This document shows, in pieces, positions 15,994 through 24,443 of a DNA stretch of 57,091 bases (positions are counted from its first letter, which is position 1; the number at the start of each line of letters is the position of its first letter). This DNA comes from Pirellulales bacterium. Lineage in GTDB: Bacteria > Planctomycetota > Planctomycetia > Pirellulales > JAICIG01. Location: NCBI GenBank assembly GCA_025927475.1, contig JAICLL010000019.1:1-57091 (forward strand), given 5' to 3'. A program made the position numbers and the translations under genes. The notes beneath the pieces are model-generated. The model had not been told where the DNA came from, did not search any database, and was given only the letters and a program-made list of their open reading frames with translations.

Positions 15994-16824
15994 TTACTCT
16001 TTTCCCAGCTCCCACCGCTCGAACCGCACAACTTCCATCTTCGCAGCCGCGGCCACCTTGGCGACCGTCTGCTTATCGTCTTTCACAAACGGTTGCTCCA
16101 GCAGCACGCGCTCGGCAAAAAAGTTCTTCAGGCGGCCTTCGATCATCTTGGCAATGATGTTCTCTGGCTTGCCTTCGCTGCGGGCGGCCTTGGTGAGAAT
16201 GTCTCGCTCTTTCTCGACATCGGCCGGGTCGAGGTCTTCTTTCGAGACGGCCGCCGGCTTAAAGGCCACTACGTGCATTGCAATGTCTTTGGCCGCCTCG
16301 GCGTTGCCGCCTTTGACCTCGACCAAGGCGCCCGCCGAGCCATCGTGATGCGCATAGGCGCCGCACGGGCCGTCGATGCGAATCACTCGCCCGAGCGTAA
16401 ACACCTCGCGGATGCGGTTATACATGTCGTCGAGCACCTGGCCGAGCGTTTGGCCCGTTTTGCCCGGCGCGGGCTGCTTGAGCAGTTCTTCGGCGGTCTT
16501 GGCGCCCGGCCCCGTGGCGAGTTGCCTGGCGACGTCGGCGGCAAACTGAATAAAGTCTTTGCCGCCCGCCACCGGAGCGCTTTCGCACTTCAGCTCGATC
16601 ATCGCGCCGACGCCCTTGGCGAAATCGGTATAGACCGCGATCCGACCGGCCGAAGTCTCGCGGCCGATACGGGTCTCTTTCGTCTTGATGCCCTGCTCGC
16701 GCAGCCAATCGACGGCCTTTTGCTCGTCGCCGCCGGTCTCTTGCAGGGCCTTTTTGCAATCCATCATGGGCAAGCCCGTGCGCTCGCGCAGGGTCTTTAC
16801 CATGCTGGCGGTAATTTCTGGCAT
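15994..16824 (-). CDS. tsf: Elongation factor Ts
   Basis: EF-Ts is the guanine-nucleotide exchange factor that regenerates EF-Tu-GTP during translation. The 276-residue product starts with the UBA-like domain MVKTLRERTGLPMMDCKKAL, then AVDWLREQGIKTK, and the core with SAGRIAVYTDFAKGVGAMIE, CESAPVAGGKDF, AKDIAMHVVAFKP and FFAERVLLEQPFVKDDKQTV near the end. It begins 12 bases after rpsB on the same strand, the classic pair. The segment usually reading TDFVARN reads CESAPVAGGKDF, as I recall for planctomycetes. Confidence 0.97.
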   Translation of the reverse strand: MPEITASMVKTLRERTGLPMMDCKKALQETGGDEQKAVDWLREQGIKTKETRIGRETSAGRIAVYTDFAKGVGAMIELKCESAPVAGGKDFIQFAADVARQLATGPGAKTAEELLKQPAPGKTGQTLGQVLDDMYNRIREVFTLGRVIRIDGPCGAYAHHDGSAGALVEVKGGNAEAAKDIAMHVVAFKPAAVSKEDLDPADVEKERDILTKAARSEGKPENIIAKMIEGRLKNFFAERVLLEQPFVKDDKQTVAKVAAAAKMEVVRFERWELGKE

Positions 16825-16836
16825 GTTCTCCTCCGT

Positions 16837-17595
16837 CTACTCCTTGTCTTCTCCCGATTCCATCACGTAGGCCCCCGGCGCGCTACCGGCGGCGACGCCC
16901 ACGGCGGCCGCCGCGTTTGCCTTGCCTTCGAGCACCGCGTCGGCCAACTGGTGCATGACCAGCTCGATCGAGCGGATGCTGTCATCGTTGCCGGGAATCG
17001 GCAGATCGACCAGGTCGGGGTCGCAGTCAGTGTCGATCAGGGCCACCGTGGTGACGCCCAGCTTGCGGGCCTCGAACACCGCGTTGTGTTCCTTGCGCGG
17101 GTCGATGACCACCAGGCATTCGGGCAGTCGGTTCATGGTCCGCATGCCGTTGAGGTTGCGGAACATCTTGCGATATTCGCGGTTGAGCGCCGACTGCATT
17201 TTTTTGGAATAGCTTTGCAGCTCTTCGCCCGACCGCAGCCGTTCGAGTTCTTCGAGCCGGGCCAATCGGCTGCGGATGGTGCGGAAATTGGTGAGCGTGC
17301 CACCCAACCAGCGGTCGCTGACATAGGGCATGCCGCAGCGGCTCGATTCGCGTTCGATGGTCTCGGCGGCCTGCCGTTTGGTGCCGACAAACAAGATGAG
17401 GCTGCCGCCGGCGGCGACCTGCGTCAGGTACTTCCGGGCACGGATCAGGCCGCGCACGGTCTCGCGCACGTCGATAATGTGGATCAGGTTGCGGCGACCA
17501 TAGATATAGGGCCGCATTTTGGGATTCCACCGGCTGGCGCGATGCCCGAAATGCACCCCGGCTTCGATCAGCTCTTTCACCAGAACAGTTGCCAC
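16837..17595 (-). CDS. rpsB: 30S ribosomal protein S2
   Basis: S2 binds the 30S head-body junction late in assembly and is needed for S1 attachment. The protein has 252 residues and family motifs: [20 protein letters not shown] near the start, [72 protein letters not shown], and [20 protein letters not shown]. The C-terminus after about residue 225 is Ala/Gly-rich, an extension. It is the first gene of the minus-strand block rpsB-tsf-pyrH-frr, with its promoter probably in the 178-base gap toward the divergent ankyrin gene. Confidence 0.97.
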   Translation of the reverse strand: MATVLVKELIEAGVHFGHRASRWNPKMRPYIYGRRNLIHIIDVRETVRGLIRARKYLTQVAAGGSLILFVGTKRQAAETIERESSRCGMPYVSDRWLGGTLTNFRTIRSRLARLEELERLRSGEELQSYSKKMQSALNREYRKMFRNLNGMRTMNRLPECLVVIDPRKEHNAVFEARKLGVTTVALIDTDCDPDLVDLPIPGNDDSIRSIELVMHQLADAVLEGKANAAAAVGVAAGSAPGAYVMESGEDKE

Positions 17596-17675
17596 GCGAA
17601 CTCCTTGTACAAAGGCGGAAAGTCGTTGATGATAGCGGGTTTAGGGTTGGGGGTCAATTGGCGAGTAGGGATAGT

Positions 17676-17713
17676 GGACAGGTAATAGGGGACGGGTAAT
17701 AGGGGACGGGGGA
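17676..17713. repeat. 14-bp tandem repeat upstream of rpsB
   Basis: About 2.7 copies of GGACGGGTAATAGG lie between rpsB and the ankyrin gene. They are likely replication-slippage repeats in the divergent promoter region. Confidence 0.7.
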
Positions 17714-17728
17714 AAGGTTTAGCCACCA

Positions 17729-17751
17729 GTAGGCCCGGCCCTTGTGGCCGG
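17729..17751. repeat. Dispersed repeat, family D (GTAGGCCCGGCCC...), copy 1
   Basis: The sequence GTAGGCCCGGCCCTTGTGGC continuing CGG recurs at 43643-43665, and three related copies lie in frame inside the permease gene at 45821-46012. It is just upstream of the ankyrin gene. Confidence 0.75.
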
Positions 17752-17773
17752 CACATTGCCATATAATGCCGCT

Positions 17774-18595
17774 ATGCGCCGCCGATTCCAGTTCAGTCTC
17801 AGAATGGTGCTCGTTGCAATAACGACGCTCTCACTGGCGGTGACGGGATGCGGTCACACCGCTGGCGGAGTTGACATCTGGGACGCCGTGGCACGCGGCG
17901 ATGCCATGGCGATTCAGAGGTTCGCTGCCGCGGGGGGCGATCTCAACGTGCGCGGTTCCGGGGGGAGCACGCCGCTGTGGCTGGCGCTGAAGGAGAAGAA
18001 CCGGGATAGTTACGAGGCCCTGTTGAAGTACGGGGCCGATCCCAACGTGATCATGAGCGGCAGGCGCGTGGTGACGCATTGGGCCGCCTTGGAAGAAGAC
18101 CCGTGGTGGCTCCGTTTGGCGCTCGAGCACGGGGCCGATCCCAATCTGATCAACGTCGGCCGCGGCCGGCCGAATGAAAGAACCCCGCTCCATTTCGCAC
18201 TCAGCAAAAGATCAGGATTAAGCCTTGAGGATGCTATCCGCGGTGATACCAAATTTCTCGACAACGTCAAATTACTGGTGGAACACGGGGCGGACATTGA
18301 CAAACCTTGGCCACCTTCGCCGCGCGCATCGCCTAATGGCTCCCTCGCGCCCACCTATCCGCTTGCGCAGGCTGCGGCTTACAACGATTTTGAAAGCGTA
18401 TTATACCTGCTTGAAGCAGGAGCCGATTACAAACTCGCAGAACACGGCGGAATCAGTTTCCTTGCGGATATTCGTCAAAAAGGCAAGTGGAGGGAGAAGG
18501 AGGAGTTACTGTTCCGGCACGAAGTTTACCGCAAAAACTTTGACGCCGTTCGGACATGGCTGGAAGAGCGCGGCGTCGATGTGGGCGGAAAATGA
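17774..18595 (+). CDS. Ankyrin-repeat protein, probable lipoprotein
   Basis: From ATG 17774 the product has 273 residues and begins MRRRFQFSLRMVLVAITTL, the basic FSLR leader frequent in planctomycete proteins, ending in a lipobox-like LAVTGC. Ankyrin repeats follow, several with the classic GADPN turn (YGADPNVI, HGADPNLI, HGADIDK, AGADYKL). Such repeats mediate protein contacts. If the lipobox is used, the protein is membrane-anchored. A TATAAT at 17762-17767 is only 6 bases from the ATG, so the message could be leaderless, but a matching -35 is weak. The target is unknown. Confidence 0.8.
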   Translation: MRRRFQFSLRMVLVAITTLSLAVTGCGHTAGGVDIWDAVARGDAMAIQRFAAAGGDLNVRGSGGSTPLWLALKEKNRDSYEALLKYGADPNVIMSGRRVVTHWAALEEDPWWLRLALEHGADPNLINVGRGRPNERTPLHFALSKRSGLSLEDAIRGDTKFLDNVKLLVEHGADIDKPWPPSPRASPNGSLAPTYPLAQAAAYNDFESVLYLLEAGADYKLAEHGGISFLADIRQKGKWREKEELLFRHEVYRKNFDAVRTWLEERGVDVGGK

Positions 18596-18753
18596 ACTTC
18601 CACCCCAAGACCGTCTGGAAACGGTGCCGACTGCGGCGAACATGGCCGGGGCAGACCGCTGCACTGCTCATGTGCAACGTTTCCACGTCGCCTCCCCCGT
18701 GATCGAGCGGTGGCTAGTCAACGAAACGACGTGCCTGGTGCGTTCCGTATAGT

Positions 18754-18782
18754 CTGGCAGACGTTCCTGCAACGTGTACAAT
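18754..18782 (+). promoter_or_regulatory. Candidate sigma70-type promoter of the ParDE-type module
   Basis: CTGGCA (18754-18759) and TACAAT (18777-18782) are separated by 17 bases, 42 bases before the antitoxin start. The -35 box matches TTGACA in only four of six positions. Confidence 0.35.
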
Positions 18783-18824
18783 GACGGTTTCGATTGCGAT
18801 GGTCCTCACGGAGAGGTTTTCACA

Positions 18825-19094
18825 ATGGCCGCGTCTGGTTTTTCCCTGCCGCCCGATCTTCAGCAATTCGTTCAAAATCAAATCGAACGTGGAGATTATT
18901 CGACCACGGGCGAAGTTGTTTGCGCGGCGTTGACCTTGCTGCGCGAACGCGAACAAGTGCGAGCGATCCGGCTGGAGAGACTTCGTGCCGACCTGCAGGT
19001 TGGGATCGATGAACTCGAGCGAGGTGAGGGAACCGCGCTCGACATGGAGGAAATTAAGCAAGAAGTTCGCGAGCGGTTGTCCTTGGGGCGGTGA
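18825..19094 (+). CDS. ParD-like ribbon-helix-helix antitoxin
   Basis: The 89 residues from ATG 18825 (with GGAGAGG upstream) start MAASGFSLPPDLQQFVQNQI. The pattern SLPPDL...V...I..GDYST..EVV..AL..L is that of ParD/CopG antitoxins, where the first strand and two helices form the DNA-binding dimer. The C-terminal part, rich in Glu and Arg, would wrap the toxin. The stop overlaps the toxin start (GTGA), consistent with coupled expression. Such antitoxins neutralise the toxin and repress their own operon. Confidence 0.85.
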   Translation: MAASGFSLPPDLQQFVQNQIERGDYSTTGEVVCAALTLLREREQVRAIRLERLRADLQVGIDELERGEGTALDMEEIKQEVRERLSLGR

Positions 19095-19387
19095 GCAGAG
19101 TGCCGACCGTAATCAAGGCCCCAGGGGCTCGAAAAGATCTCGTGGAGATCGCCGAATACATCGCGCGCGACAGCCTCGATGCGGCGATACGATGGTTGGA
19201 CCAAATGGAGCAGCGGCTTGCCCTTCTTGCGTCGCAACCCGAAATGGGTGAACGACGGCCTGATATCGCTCCCGATCTCCGAAGCTTTGTGGCCGGCGCT
19301 TACGTCATTTTTTACCAACATCGAGTGGACGGAATCGAATTGATACGTGTGCTGCATTCGGCGCGAGACATCGATCCGCTCTCGTAA
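19091..19387 (+). CDS. ParE-like toxin of a type II toxin-antitoxin system
   Basis: The 98-residue protein starts at GTG 19091 and overlaps the antitoxin stop by four bases. It has the RelE/ParE-fold signatures: an N-terminal strand-helix with ARKDLVEIAEYIARDS, MEQRLALLASQPEMGERRPD, LRSFVAGAYVIFYQ and the C-terminal IELIRVLHSARDID, where the Arg and His are typical. ParE toxins inhibit DNA gyrase, while other members of the fold cut mRNA; from sequence alone ParE is more likely because of the GERRPD and HSARDI patterns. Confidence 0.88.
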   Translation: MSRVPTVIKAPGARKDLVEIAEYIARDSLDAAIRWLDQMEQRLALLASQPEMGERRPDIAPDLRSFVAGAYVIFYQHRVDGIELIRVLHSARDIDPLS

Positions 19388-19399
19388 CGATCCGGCCGC

Positions 19400-19804
19400 T
19401 TATTTTTCTGCCTCCAGCGCCCTTCGCCAAAACGCCGGCATGCCGCGAAAGGCGGCGTCATAGGTTGCGGCCAGCGGCACGTTGATGAAGCGGTCGGCGT
19501 GAAAGAAGAGCGGCATGTCGGGCAAAGGCTGACTCACCGCCAGCGTCTCGATGTAGGCGTCAATGAAACCGTTGGCGCGATACGAGGCCAGCGTCAACGG
19601 CGCGTCCGACGGCAATCCTTCCAGAAGACCGTGATCTGCGGTCCATGTGCCAATTGCACCGTGCATGCGCCGGCGATCGTGCAGGCCGGGCGGGAAAAGA
19701 TCGACCAGCAAAACGTGGATGCCCGACTCCAGCAGCGCGGCGATCTTCGACGTCAACTCATCAACATTCTCCGGGCGGTCACCTCCGAGGGTGGCATGCT
19801 TCCT
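19400..19804 (-). pseudogene. Truncated protein with only a C-terminal domain
   Basis: The frame is open from a TAG at 19805-19807 to the stop at 19400 and has no good ATG start (TTG 19756 is possible). The sequence LESGIHVLLVDLFPPG, then a stretch ending LPDMPLFFHADRFINVPLAA, then GMPAFWRRALE, resembles what I recall as the last third of a family of about 270 residues that often begins with a DWSRV-like motif, common in planctomycetes. The upstream two thirds are missing, so I read this as a relic. It ends 13 bases after the ParE stop and lies opposite it. Confidence 0.5.
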
Positions 19805-19879
19805 ATTCTACCCGGTGCACGAGCTTTTTGGACTGGCCGATGGCAACGAAGCTGGGCAGAGCATGCCGCGCCCCCACGC

Positions 19880-20575
19880 CTACCTCGCCATCTCCTTCAG
19901 ATAGATGTTCTTAAAGTACAGCGAGTTGCCGTGGTTCTGCAGCTCGATCTGGCCGGTGGGGTAGACCGGCTTGTCGCGCTCCCAATAGTTTTCGAGCACC
20001 ACATTGTCGACCACCAGCACGTCGTTTAGGTAAACGGTCACCTTGTCGCCGACCATTTTGATCTTGAAGGTGTTCCACTGGCCGACGGGCTTGTCGGCCA
20101 CGGTCATCGGCTTGCTGGGATTTTTTTGATTGTTGAACAGTCCGCCCGAACCGACGCCCTTGGCCGAGTCGCTCGAGGGATCCCAGATCTGCACCTGCGG
20201 CACGCCGCGCAGATAGATGCCGCTATCGCCGTTGCGCTCGATTTTCCAATCGACCCAGAGCTCAAAGTCGCTGTAGTCTTTGGCGGTGGCCAGGCTGCGT
20301 CCCTTGCCGTCGAACACGATCACGCCGTCTTTCACGCTCCAGTGCTCGCGCATGTCGCGGTCGGCGGCTTCCTGGGCCTTGGTCAGCTCTTCGCTGGAAG
20401 CCGCCGCTCGCTTCGCCGGGTTATCGAGCGGCCCCGCCAGCAGCCCTTTCCAGCCCGTCAAATCTTTGCCGTTGAACAAGGCCACAAACCCCTCGGGCGG
20501 CGAATTGTCGGCGGCGCGCGCGGGAGCGACAAGCGAAAGCAGGCTGAGTGAGAGAGCCAAGGCGGTGAGTCTCAT
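19880..20575 (-). CDS. Secreted DUF1080 (3-keto-disaccharide hydrolase-like) protein
   Basis: The 231-residue product has a Sec signal peptide of about 21 residues ending ARA-AD. The mature part starts EGFVALFNGKDLTGWKG, the usual start of DUF1080, and continues with WSVKDGVIVFDGKG, FELWVDWKIERNGDSGIYLRG and a C-terminal GQIELQNHGNSLYFKNIYLK. DUF1080 is a jelly-roll, concanavalin-like fold linked to polysaccharide and 3-keto-glycoside breakdown; its members are numerous in planctomycetes. It would act outside the cytoplasm. An ATG at 20575 with a signal peptide fits. The gene stands alone. Confidence 0.92.
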   Translation of the reverse strand: MRLTALALSLSLLSLVAPARAADNSPPEGFVALFNGKDLTGWKGLLAGPLDNPAKRAAASSEELTKAQEAADRDMREHWSVKDGVIVFDGKGRSLATAKDYSDFELWVDWKIERNGDSGIYLRGVPQVQIWDPSSDSAKGVGSGGLFNNQKNPSKPMTVADKPVGQWNTFKIKMVGDKVTVYLNDVLVVDNVVLENYWERDKPVYPTGQIELQNHGNSLYFKNIYLKEMAR

Positions 20576-20780
20576 GGTGGTTTTCCTCGGTGGGCATTAT
20601 TCAGGAAGGGTACAATCACAAGCAGCCTTCCAGTTTCCAACGACGGAAGGCAAAAGCAAGGGGGGATACGATGTTTCATCTGCCGGCCGCGTTGGGGCTG
20701 CTGGCGCTCGAACGGTTCGAGCGACTCGACCGAGCGCTGATGTTGTAAAATGGACTGAGAAAGCTAGTGCAGGTACGTCA

Positions 20781-21411
20781 ATGAGCATGGCCATCTTGAA
20801 TGACATTGTCGCCGGGCGTGCGCCGGCCCCCGTGGCGTTTACCGTCGAGCAGTTCCATCGGATGCTCGCCGATGGCATCGTAGCGGAGGGCGATCCGGTG
20901 GAACTGATCGATGGTGTCGTGCTGCGCAAGAATCGGGCCGCTCGTGGAGAGAATCTCATGGTGCACGGCAAACGGCACGCGGTGGCGATCGCGCAAATCT
21001 CAGAACTACTCGCTCCAGTACTTGTCGCGGCCGGTTGCCATCTTCGGGTGCAACTGCCCGTGACGATGTCGCCCAAAAGCGAGCCTGAACCGGACATCGC
21101 CGTCGTGTCGGGGAAGTCAAACAACTATTTGCAGCGGCATCCGGGCCCCGACGATGTATGGCTGGCAATCGAGGTTGCCGACAGCTCGCTAGAGTTCGAT
21201 CGCAAGACGAGGTATGAACTGTACGCGCGAGCGGGCGTGGCGGTATTGGATTGTGAACCTGGTTGACGATTGCATCGAGGTGTTTGAGTCGCCGCTACCC
21301 AATGAGAGCCGATATGCTACAGCGGCCATGTATTTGGCCAGGGACCGCCGAAGGGCTCCTCGCGTTGCCCTAGACTCATCATTTTGCTGTTCATTTTTTT
21401 GCCTGCCATAG
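20781..21411 (+). pseudogene. Uma2-family (PD-(D/E)XK-like) protein with a frameshift
   Basis: From ATG 20781 the frame encodes VAFTVEQFHRMLADGIV, VELIDGVVL, a segment with SEPEPDIAVVSG and WLAIEVADSSLEFDR, which are the Uma2 hallmarks: an Asp and a Glu of a PD-(D/E)XK-like site. The frame then ends at about 21266 as ARAGVAVLDCEPG. The family continues EYWIVNLVD, and the sequence RYWIVNLVDDCIEVFESP appears in another frame from 21241 on. A loss of two bases (GAG TAT to G TAT) near 21241 would explain it. The remainder runs to 21411, and its C-terminus does not look like the family, so more damage is likely. Confidence 0.8.
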
Positions 21412-21423
21412 CCTTTCAGCCCG

Positions 21424-21452
21424 CCGGGGTATCGCCAAGGCTCTGCCCCAGC
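21424..21452. repeat. Dispersed repeat, family E (TGGGGCAGAGCC...), single arm
   Basis: CCGGGGTATCGCCAAGGCTC followed by TGCCCCAGC is one arm of the palindrome seen whole at 25756-25824 and 46662-46738. It lies between the Uma2 relic and the molybdenum hydroxylase operon. Confidence 0.7.
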
Positions 21453-21594
21453 CACCGGAAGGCGCGAAACGCGGCCTGGCAAAATTCTGCATGGACGCCG
21501 ATTTTATTGATTGAAACCGGCGGGCAAAGCGGTACAATCGGCGGCGTTCGATGGATTGCAAACTACGTTGTTCCGCCCCAGGAGTCGCTTTCCC

Positions 21595-22224
21595 ATGCAG
21601 GACCACGAGCACCCCCAGCGGCCCGATTCGGGCTTTAGCCGCCGGGCTTTTTTGCGTGGCTCGGGCGCCGCTGCCGCCGCCACCGCCCTGGCCACCGGTC
21701 CCGGAATCGCCGAAGCCGCCCAAAACGCCAATCAAAAGACCGCCTTCGTTAGCGGCAAAGGTACTCAGCAAATCAAACTGACCGTCAACGGCAAGCCGCA
21801 CCAGGTCGATGTTGAAACGCGCAGCACGCTTTTGGATGTGCTGCGTTATCAGCTCGACCTGACCGGCGCCAAGCCCGTCAGCATCGACGAAACCAGCGGC
21901 GCTTGCACCGTGATCGTCGATGGCAAGCCAATGAGCGCGAACACCCTGCTGGCGATGGCTTGCGTGGGCAAGCGCATCCAAACCGTCGAGAGCCTCGGCG
22001 GCGAGCGGCCCGACGCCGTGGCCACCGCGTTTGTTCACAACGACGCCATGCAGTGCGGCTTTTGCACGCCGGGCTTTGTGGTGGCGGTGCGGGCGTTCTT
22101 GGACAAAAACCCGCGGGCCACCGAAGCCGAGATTCGCAAGGGCCTGAACGGCAACATCTGCCGCTGCGGCACCTACGCCAACGTGATTCAAGCCGCCCTC
22201 GAGGTGGTGAAAGGAGGCAAGTAG
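21595..22224 (+). CDS. Molybdenum hydroxylase iron-sulfur subunit, Tat-exported, one cluster site apparently lost
   Basis: The product of 209 residues from ATG 21595 carries a twin-arginine signal (SRRAFLRGSG, 15-24) and an Ala-rich stretch, so the complex is probably exported to the periplasm. It then has a plant-type ferredoxin domain and an all-helical C-terminal [2Fe-2S] domain. The helical domain retains its four ligands in QCGFCTPG (Cys154, Cys157) and NICRCG (Cys189, Cys191). In the ferredoxin domain the motif usually reading GCxxGxCGACTV reads VSIDETSGACTV. Cys is replaced by Ser96 and Ser101, only Cys104 remains, and the fourth ligand (in NACL) is Asn116. The distal cluster is thus probably absent. 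The stop overlaps the next start. Confidence 0.9.
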   Translation: MQDHEHPQRPDSGFSRRAFLRGSGAAAAATALATGPGIAEAAQNANQKTAFVSGKGTQQIKLTVNGKPHQVDVETRSTLLDVLRYQLDLTGAKPVSIDETSGACTVIVDGKPMSANTLLAMACVGKRIQTVESLGGERPDAVATAFVHNDAMQCGFCTPGFVVAVRAFLDKNPRATEAEIRKGLNGNICRCGTYANVIQAALEVVKGGK

Positions 22225-24443
22225 TGATCTCCTATAACTGGCCCAAGCACGGCGAAGCATCGGTCATCGGCAAAGAGCACGACCGCATCGACGGCCTGGA
22301 AAAGGCCACCGGCGCCGCCAAATATACCTATGACATCAATCTCGAAGGGATGCTCTTCGCCAAGATGCTGGGCTGTCCGCACGCCCACTGCCGCATCAAG
22401 TCGATCGACACCAGCGCGGCGGAAAAAATGCCCGGCGTCCGAGCAGTGAAGACTCTCAAAGAGCCGGACAACGAAATTCGCTGGCAGGGCGACGCCCTGG
22501 CCGTAGTGGCCGCCGACACCGAAGCCGCGGCCGCCGCAGCCTTGGAAAAGATTAAGGTCGAGTATGAAATGCTCGATGTATTCGTCGACGACGAGGACCT
22601 CGAAGCCGCCGAAAAAGTGCATCGCACCAACGGCGCCGGCGAAGACATTCACGTCGAGATGGAACCCGACCCCGATGTGGATGAAGACGAATTCAACGTC
22701 ATGGAGCTCGAGCGGCAGTTCAAAGAAGCCGCCGCGGTGGTTGAGGGCTATTACGGCATCTCGGTCATCACGCACATGTGCCTCGAGCCGCACGGCTCGA
22801 CGTGTGTCTGGGACGGCGACAAGTTGATCGCTTATCTTTCGACGCAAAACGTGTCGGGCACGGCCGCCCAGTTCGCCACACCGCTGTCGATCACCGCGGG
22901 CGATGTGACCGTGAAGTGCGATTTCATTGGCGGCGGTTTCGGCAGCAAGTTTGCCGCCGACGCCTGGGGAGTCACCTGTGCCCAGTTGGCCAAGGAAACG
23001 GGCCGCCCGGTGAAGCTCATGCTCGACCGCGATCAAGAGCTCAAGGTGGCCGGCTGCCGCCCTTCGGGCTTTATCAAGGTGCGCATCGGCGCCGACAAAG
23101 AGGGGCTGGTCACCTGCTGGGATTCGACCCACTGGGGCACAGGCGGACCGAAGGACAACGGCGGTGTGAACAAGGGCACTATTCCTTATGTGATGGTTCC
23201 CAAGAATTATCGCCGCAAGCAGATTGCGGTGATGACGAACACCGGCGAAGACCGCGCCTGGCGGGCGCCGAACCATCCGCAGGCTTGTGCGATGAGCCAG
23301 ACGGCGTTGGACGACATCGCCGCCAAGCTGGGACTCGATAGCTATGAGGTGTTTCTGAAAAACCTCGACAACGCCACGCCCAAAAAGGCCGGCAAGAGCA
23401 TGGCCGAGACGTACCGCGAAGAAATGAAAATCGCTGCCCGGTTGATGGACTGGAAGGCCAAGTGGCATCCCCACGGCAAAGGCCAGGCAAAGGGCGACAT
23501 CGTCACCGGCGTGGGTATGGCCTTGCACACCTGGGGCGGCGGCGCGGCCAACTCGAACTGCCTGGTGAAGGTGCATCCCGACGGCGCGGTCGAAGCGTTC
23601 CTCGGCAGCCAAGACCTGGGCACCGGGACGCGAACCGTCATCACCAGTGTCATCGCCGAAACGTTCGGCCTGCCGCTGTCGGCGGTCAAAGTGAACATCG
23701 GCAGCTCGGCCTATCCGGCCAGCGCTCCCTCGGGCGGAAGCATCACGGTGGGCAGCGTGAGCGAATCGAGCCGCCGTGCATCGCAAGAGGCATTAGAAAC
23801 GATCTTTGAAAAAGTCGGCAAAAAGCTGGGGGTCGAGGTCAGTTCGCTCGAAGCGCGTGATGGACGCATCCGCGTGCGTGACGACAAAGACAACAGCCTC
23901 TCGTGGCAAGAAGCCTGCCGGCTGCTGGGCATGAACCCGCTGGAAGTGACCGGCAAGTACCAGGCCGGGCAAACGAAGACCACGCTTTCCAGCTCGCAGG
24001 TGGGCGGCGTGCAAATGGCCGAGGTCGCCGTCGATCGCCGCACCGGTGTGGTGAAAATGAAAAAGTTTGTCGCCGTGCAAGACATGGGCCTGGTGATCAA
24101 CCCCAAGACGGCCAAGAGCCAGATGTATGGGGCGGCCATCATGGGCATCGCCTATTCGCTGTTTGAAGAGCGAATCATGGATGCCAAGACCGGGGCCTTT
24201 GTGAACGCCGAGTTGGCCGATTACAAGCTGCCGCGGCTGGGCGACATTGGTGAAATCGTTGTCGAAATTTATCAGCCCGAAAGCGAGTACCAGCGCGGCG
24301 TGGTGGGCTTGGGCGAGCCGCCGGTGATCAGCCCCGGCGCGGCCATCTCGAACGCCGTGTGCAATGCCCTGGGCGTGCGTGTGCCGGTGCTGCCGCTGAC
24401 GCCCAAACGTGTGCTCGATGCTCTGAAAGGAGGAAAGGCTTAA
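22224..24443 (+). CDS. Molybdopterin-binding catalytic subunit of a xanthine dehydrogenase-family hydroxylase
   Basis: The 739-residue protein starts at GTG 22224, overlapping the previous TAG by one base. It has the family order: the small N-terminal domain GLEKATGAAKYTYDI, then VVEGYYGISVITHMCLEPHG, GGGFGSKF, VKLMLDRDQE, AWRAPNHPQA, LGSQDLGTGTRTV, GLPLSAVKVNIGSSAYPASA, AVQDMGLVINP, and near the C-terminus VVGLGEPPVISPG. Glu698 in GEPP is the expected catalytic base that activates the hydroxyl at the molybdenum. Members hydroxylate aldehydes, purines or other heterocycles; the substrate here is not evident. It is closer to the YagR-type than to purine dehydrogenases by size. The stop overlaps the start of the FAD subunit (TAATG). 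Confidence 0.95.
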   Translation: MISYNWPKHGEASVIGKEHDRIDGLEKATGAAKYTYDINLEGMLFAKMLGCPHAHCRIKSIDTSAAEKMPGVRAVKTLKEPDNEIRWQGDALAVVAADTEAAAAAALEKIKVEYEMLDVFVDDEDLEAAEKVHRTNGAGEDIHVEMEPDPDVDEDEFNVMELERQFKEAAAVVEGYYGISVITHMCLEPHGSTCVWDGDKLIAYLSTQNVSGTAAQFATPLSITAGDVTVKCDFIGGGFGSKFAADAWGVTCAQLAKETGRPVKLMLDRDQELKVAGCRPSGFIKVRIGADKEGLVTCWDSTHWGTGGPKDNGGVNKGTIPYVMVPKNYRRKQIAVMTNTGEDRAWRAPNHPQACAMSQTALDDIAAKLGLDSYEVFLKNLDNATPKKAGKSMAETYREEMKIAARLMDWKAKWHPHGKGQAKGDIVTGVGMALHTWGGGAANSNCLVKVHPDGAVEAFLGSQDLGTGTRTVITSVIAETFGLPLSAVKVNIGSSAYPASAPSGGSITVGSVSESSRRASQEALETIFEKVGKKLGVEVSSLEARDGRIRVRDDKDNSLSWQEACRLLGMNPLEVTGKYQAGQTKTTLSSSQVGGVQMAEVAVDRRTGVVKMKKFVAVQDMGLVINPKTAKSQMYGAAIMGIAYSLFEERIMDAKTGAFVNAELADYKLPRLGDIGEIVVEIYQPESEYQRGVVGLGEPPVISPGAAISNAVCNALGVRVPVLPLTPKRVLDALKGGKA

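Noticed and set aside
16093..17685. Long plus-strand frame of 530 codons
   Set aside because: It is opposite rpsB and tsf, which have clear family motifs.
17762..17767. TATAAT as a proven promoter for the ankyrin gene
   Set aside because: It is only 6 bases from the ATG and its -35 partner is poorly spaced, so I kept it as a remark only.
22188..23786. Long minus-strand frame of 532 codons
   Set aside because: It is opposite the molybdopterin subunit, whose motifs are certain; the frame is a GC-rich shadow.
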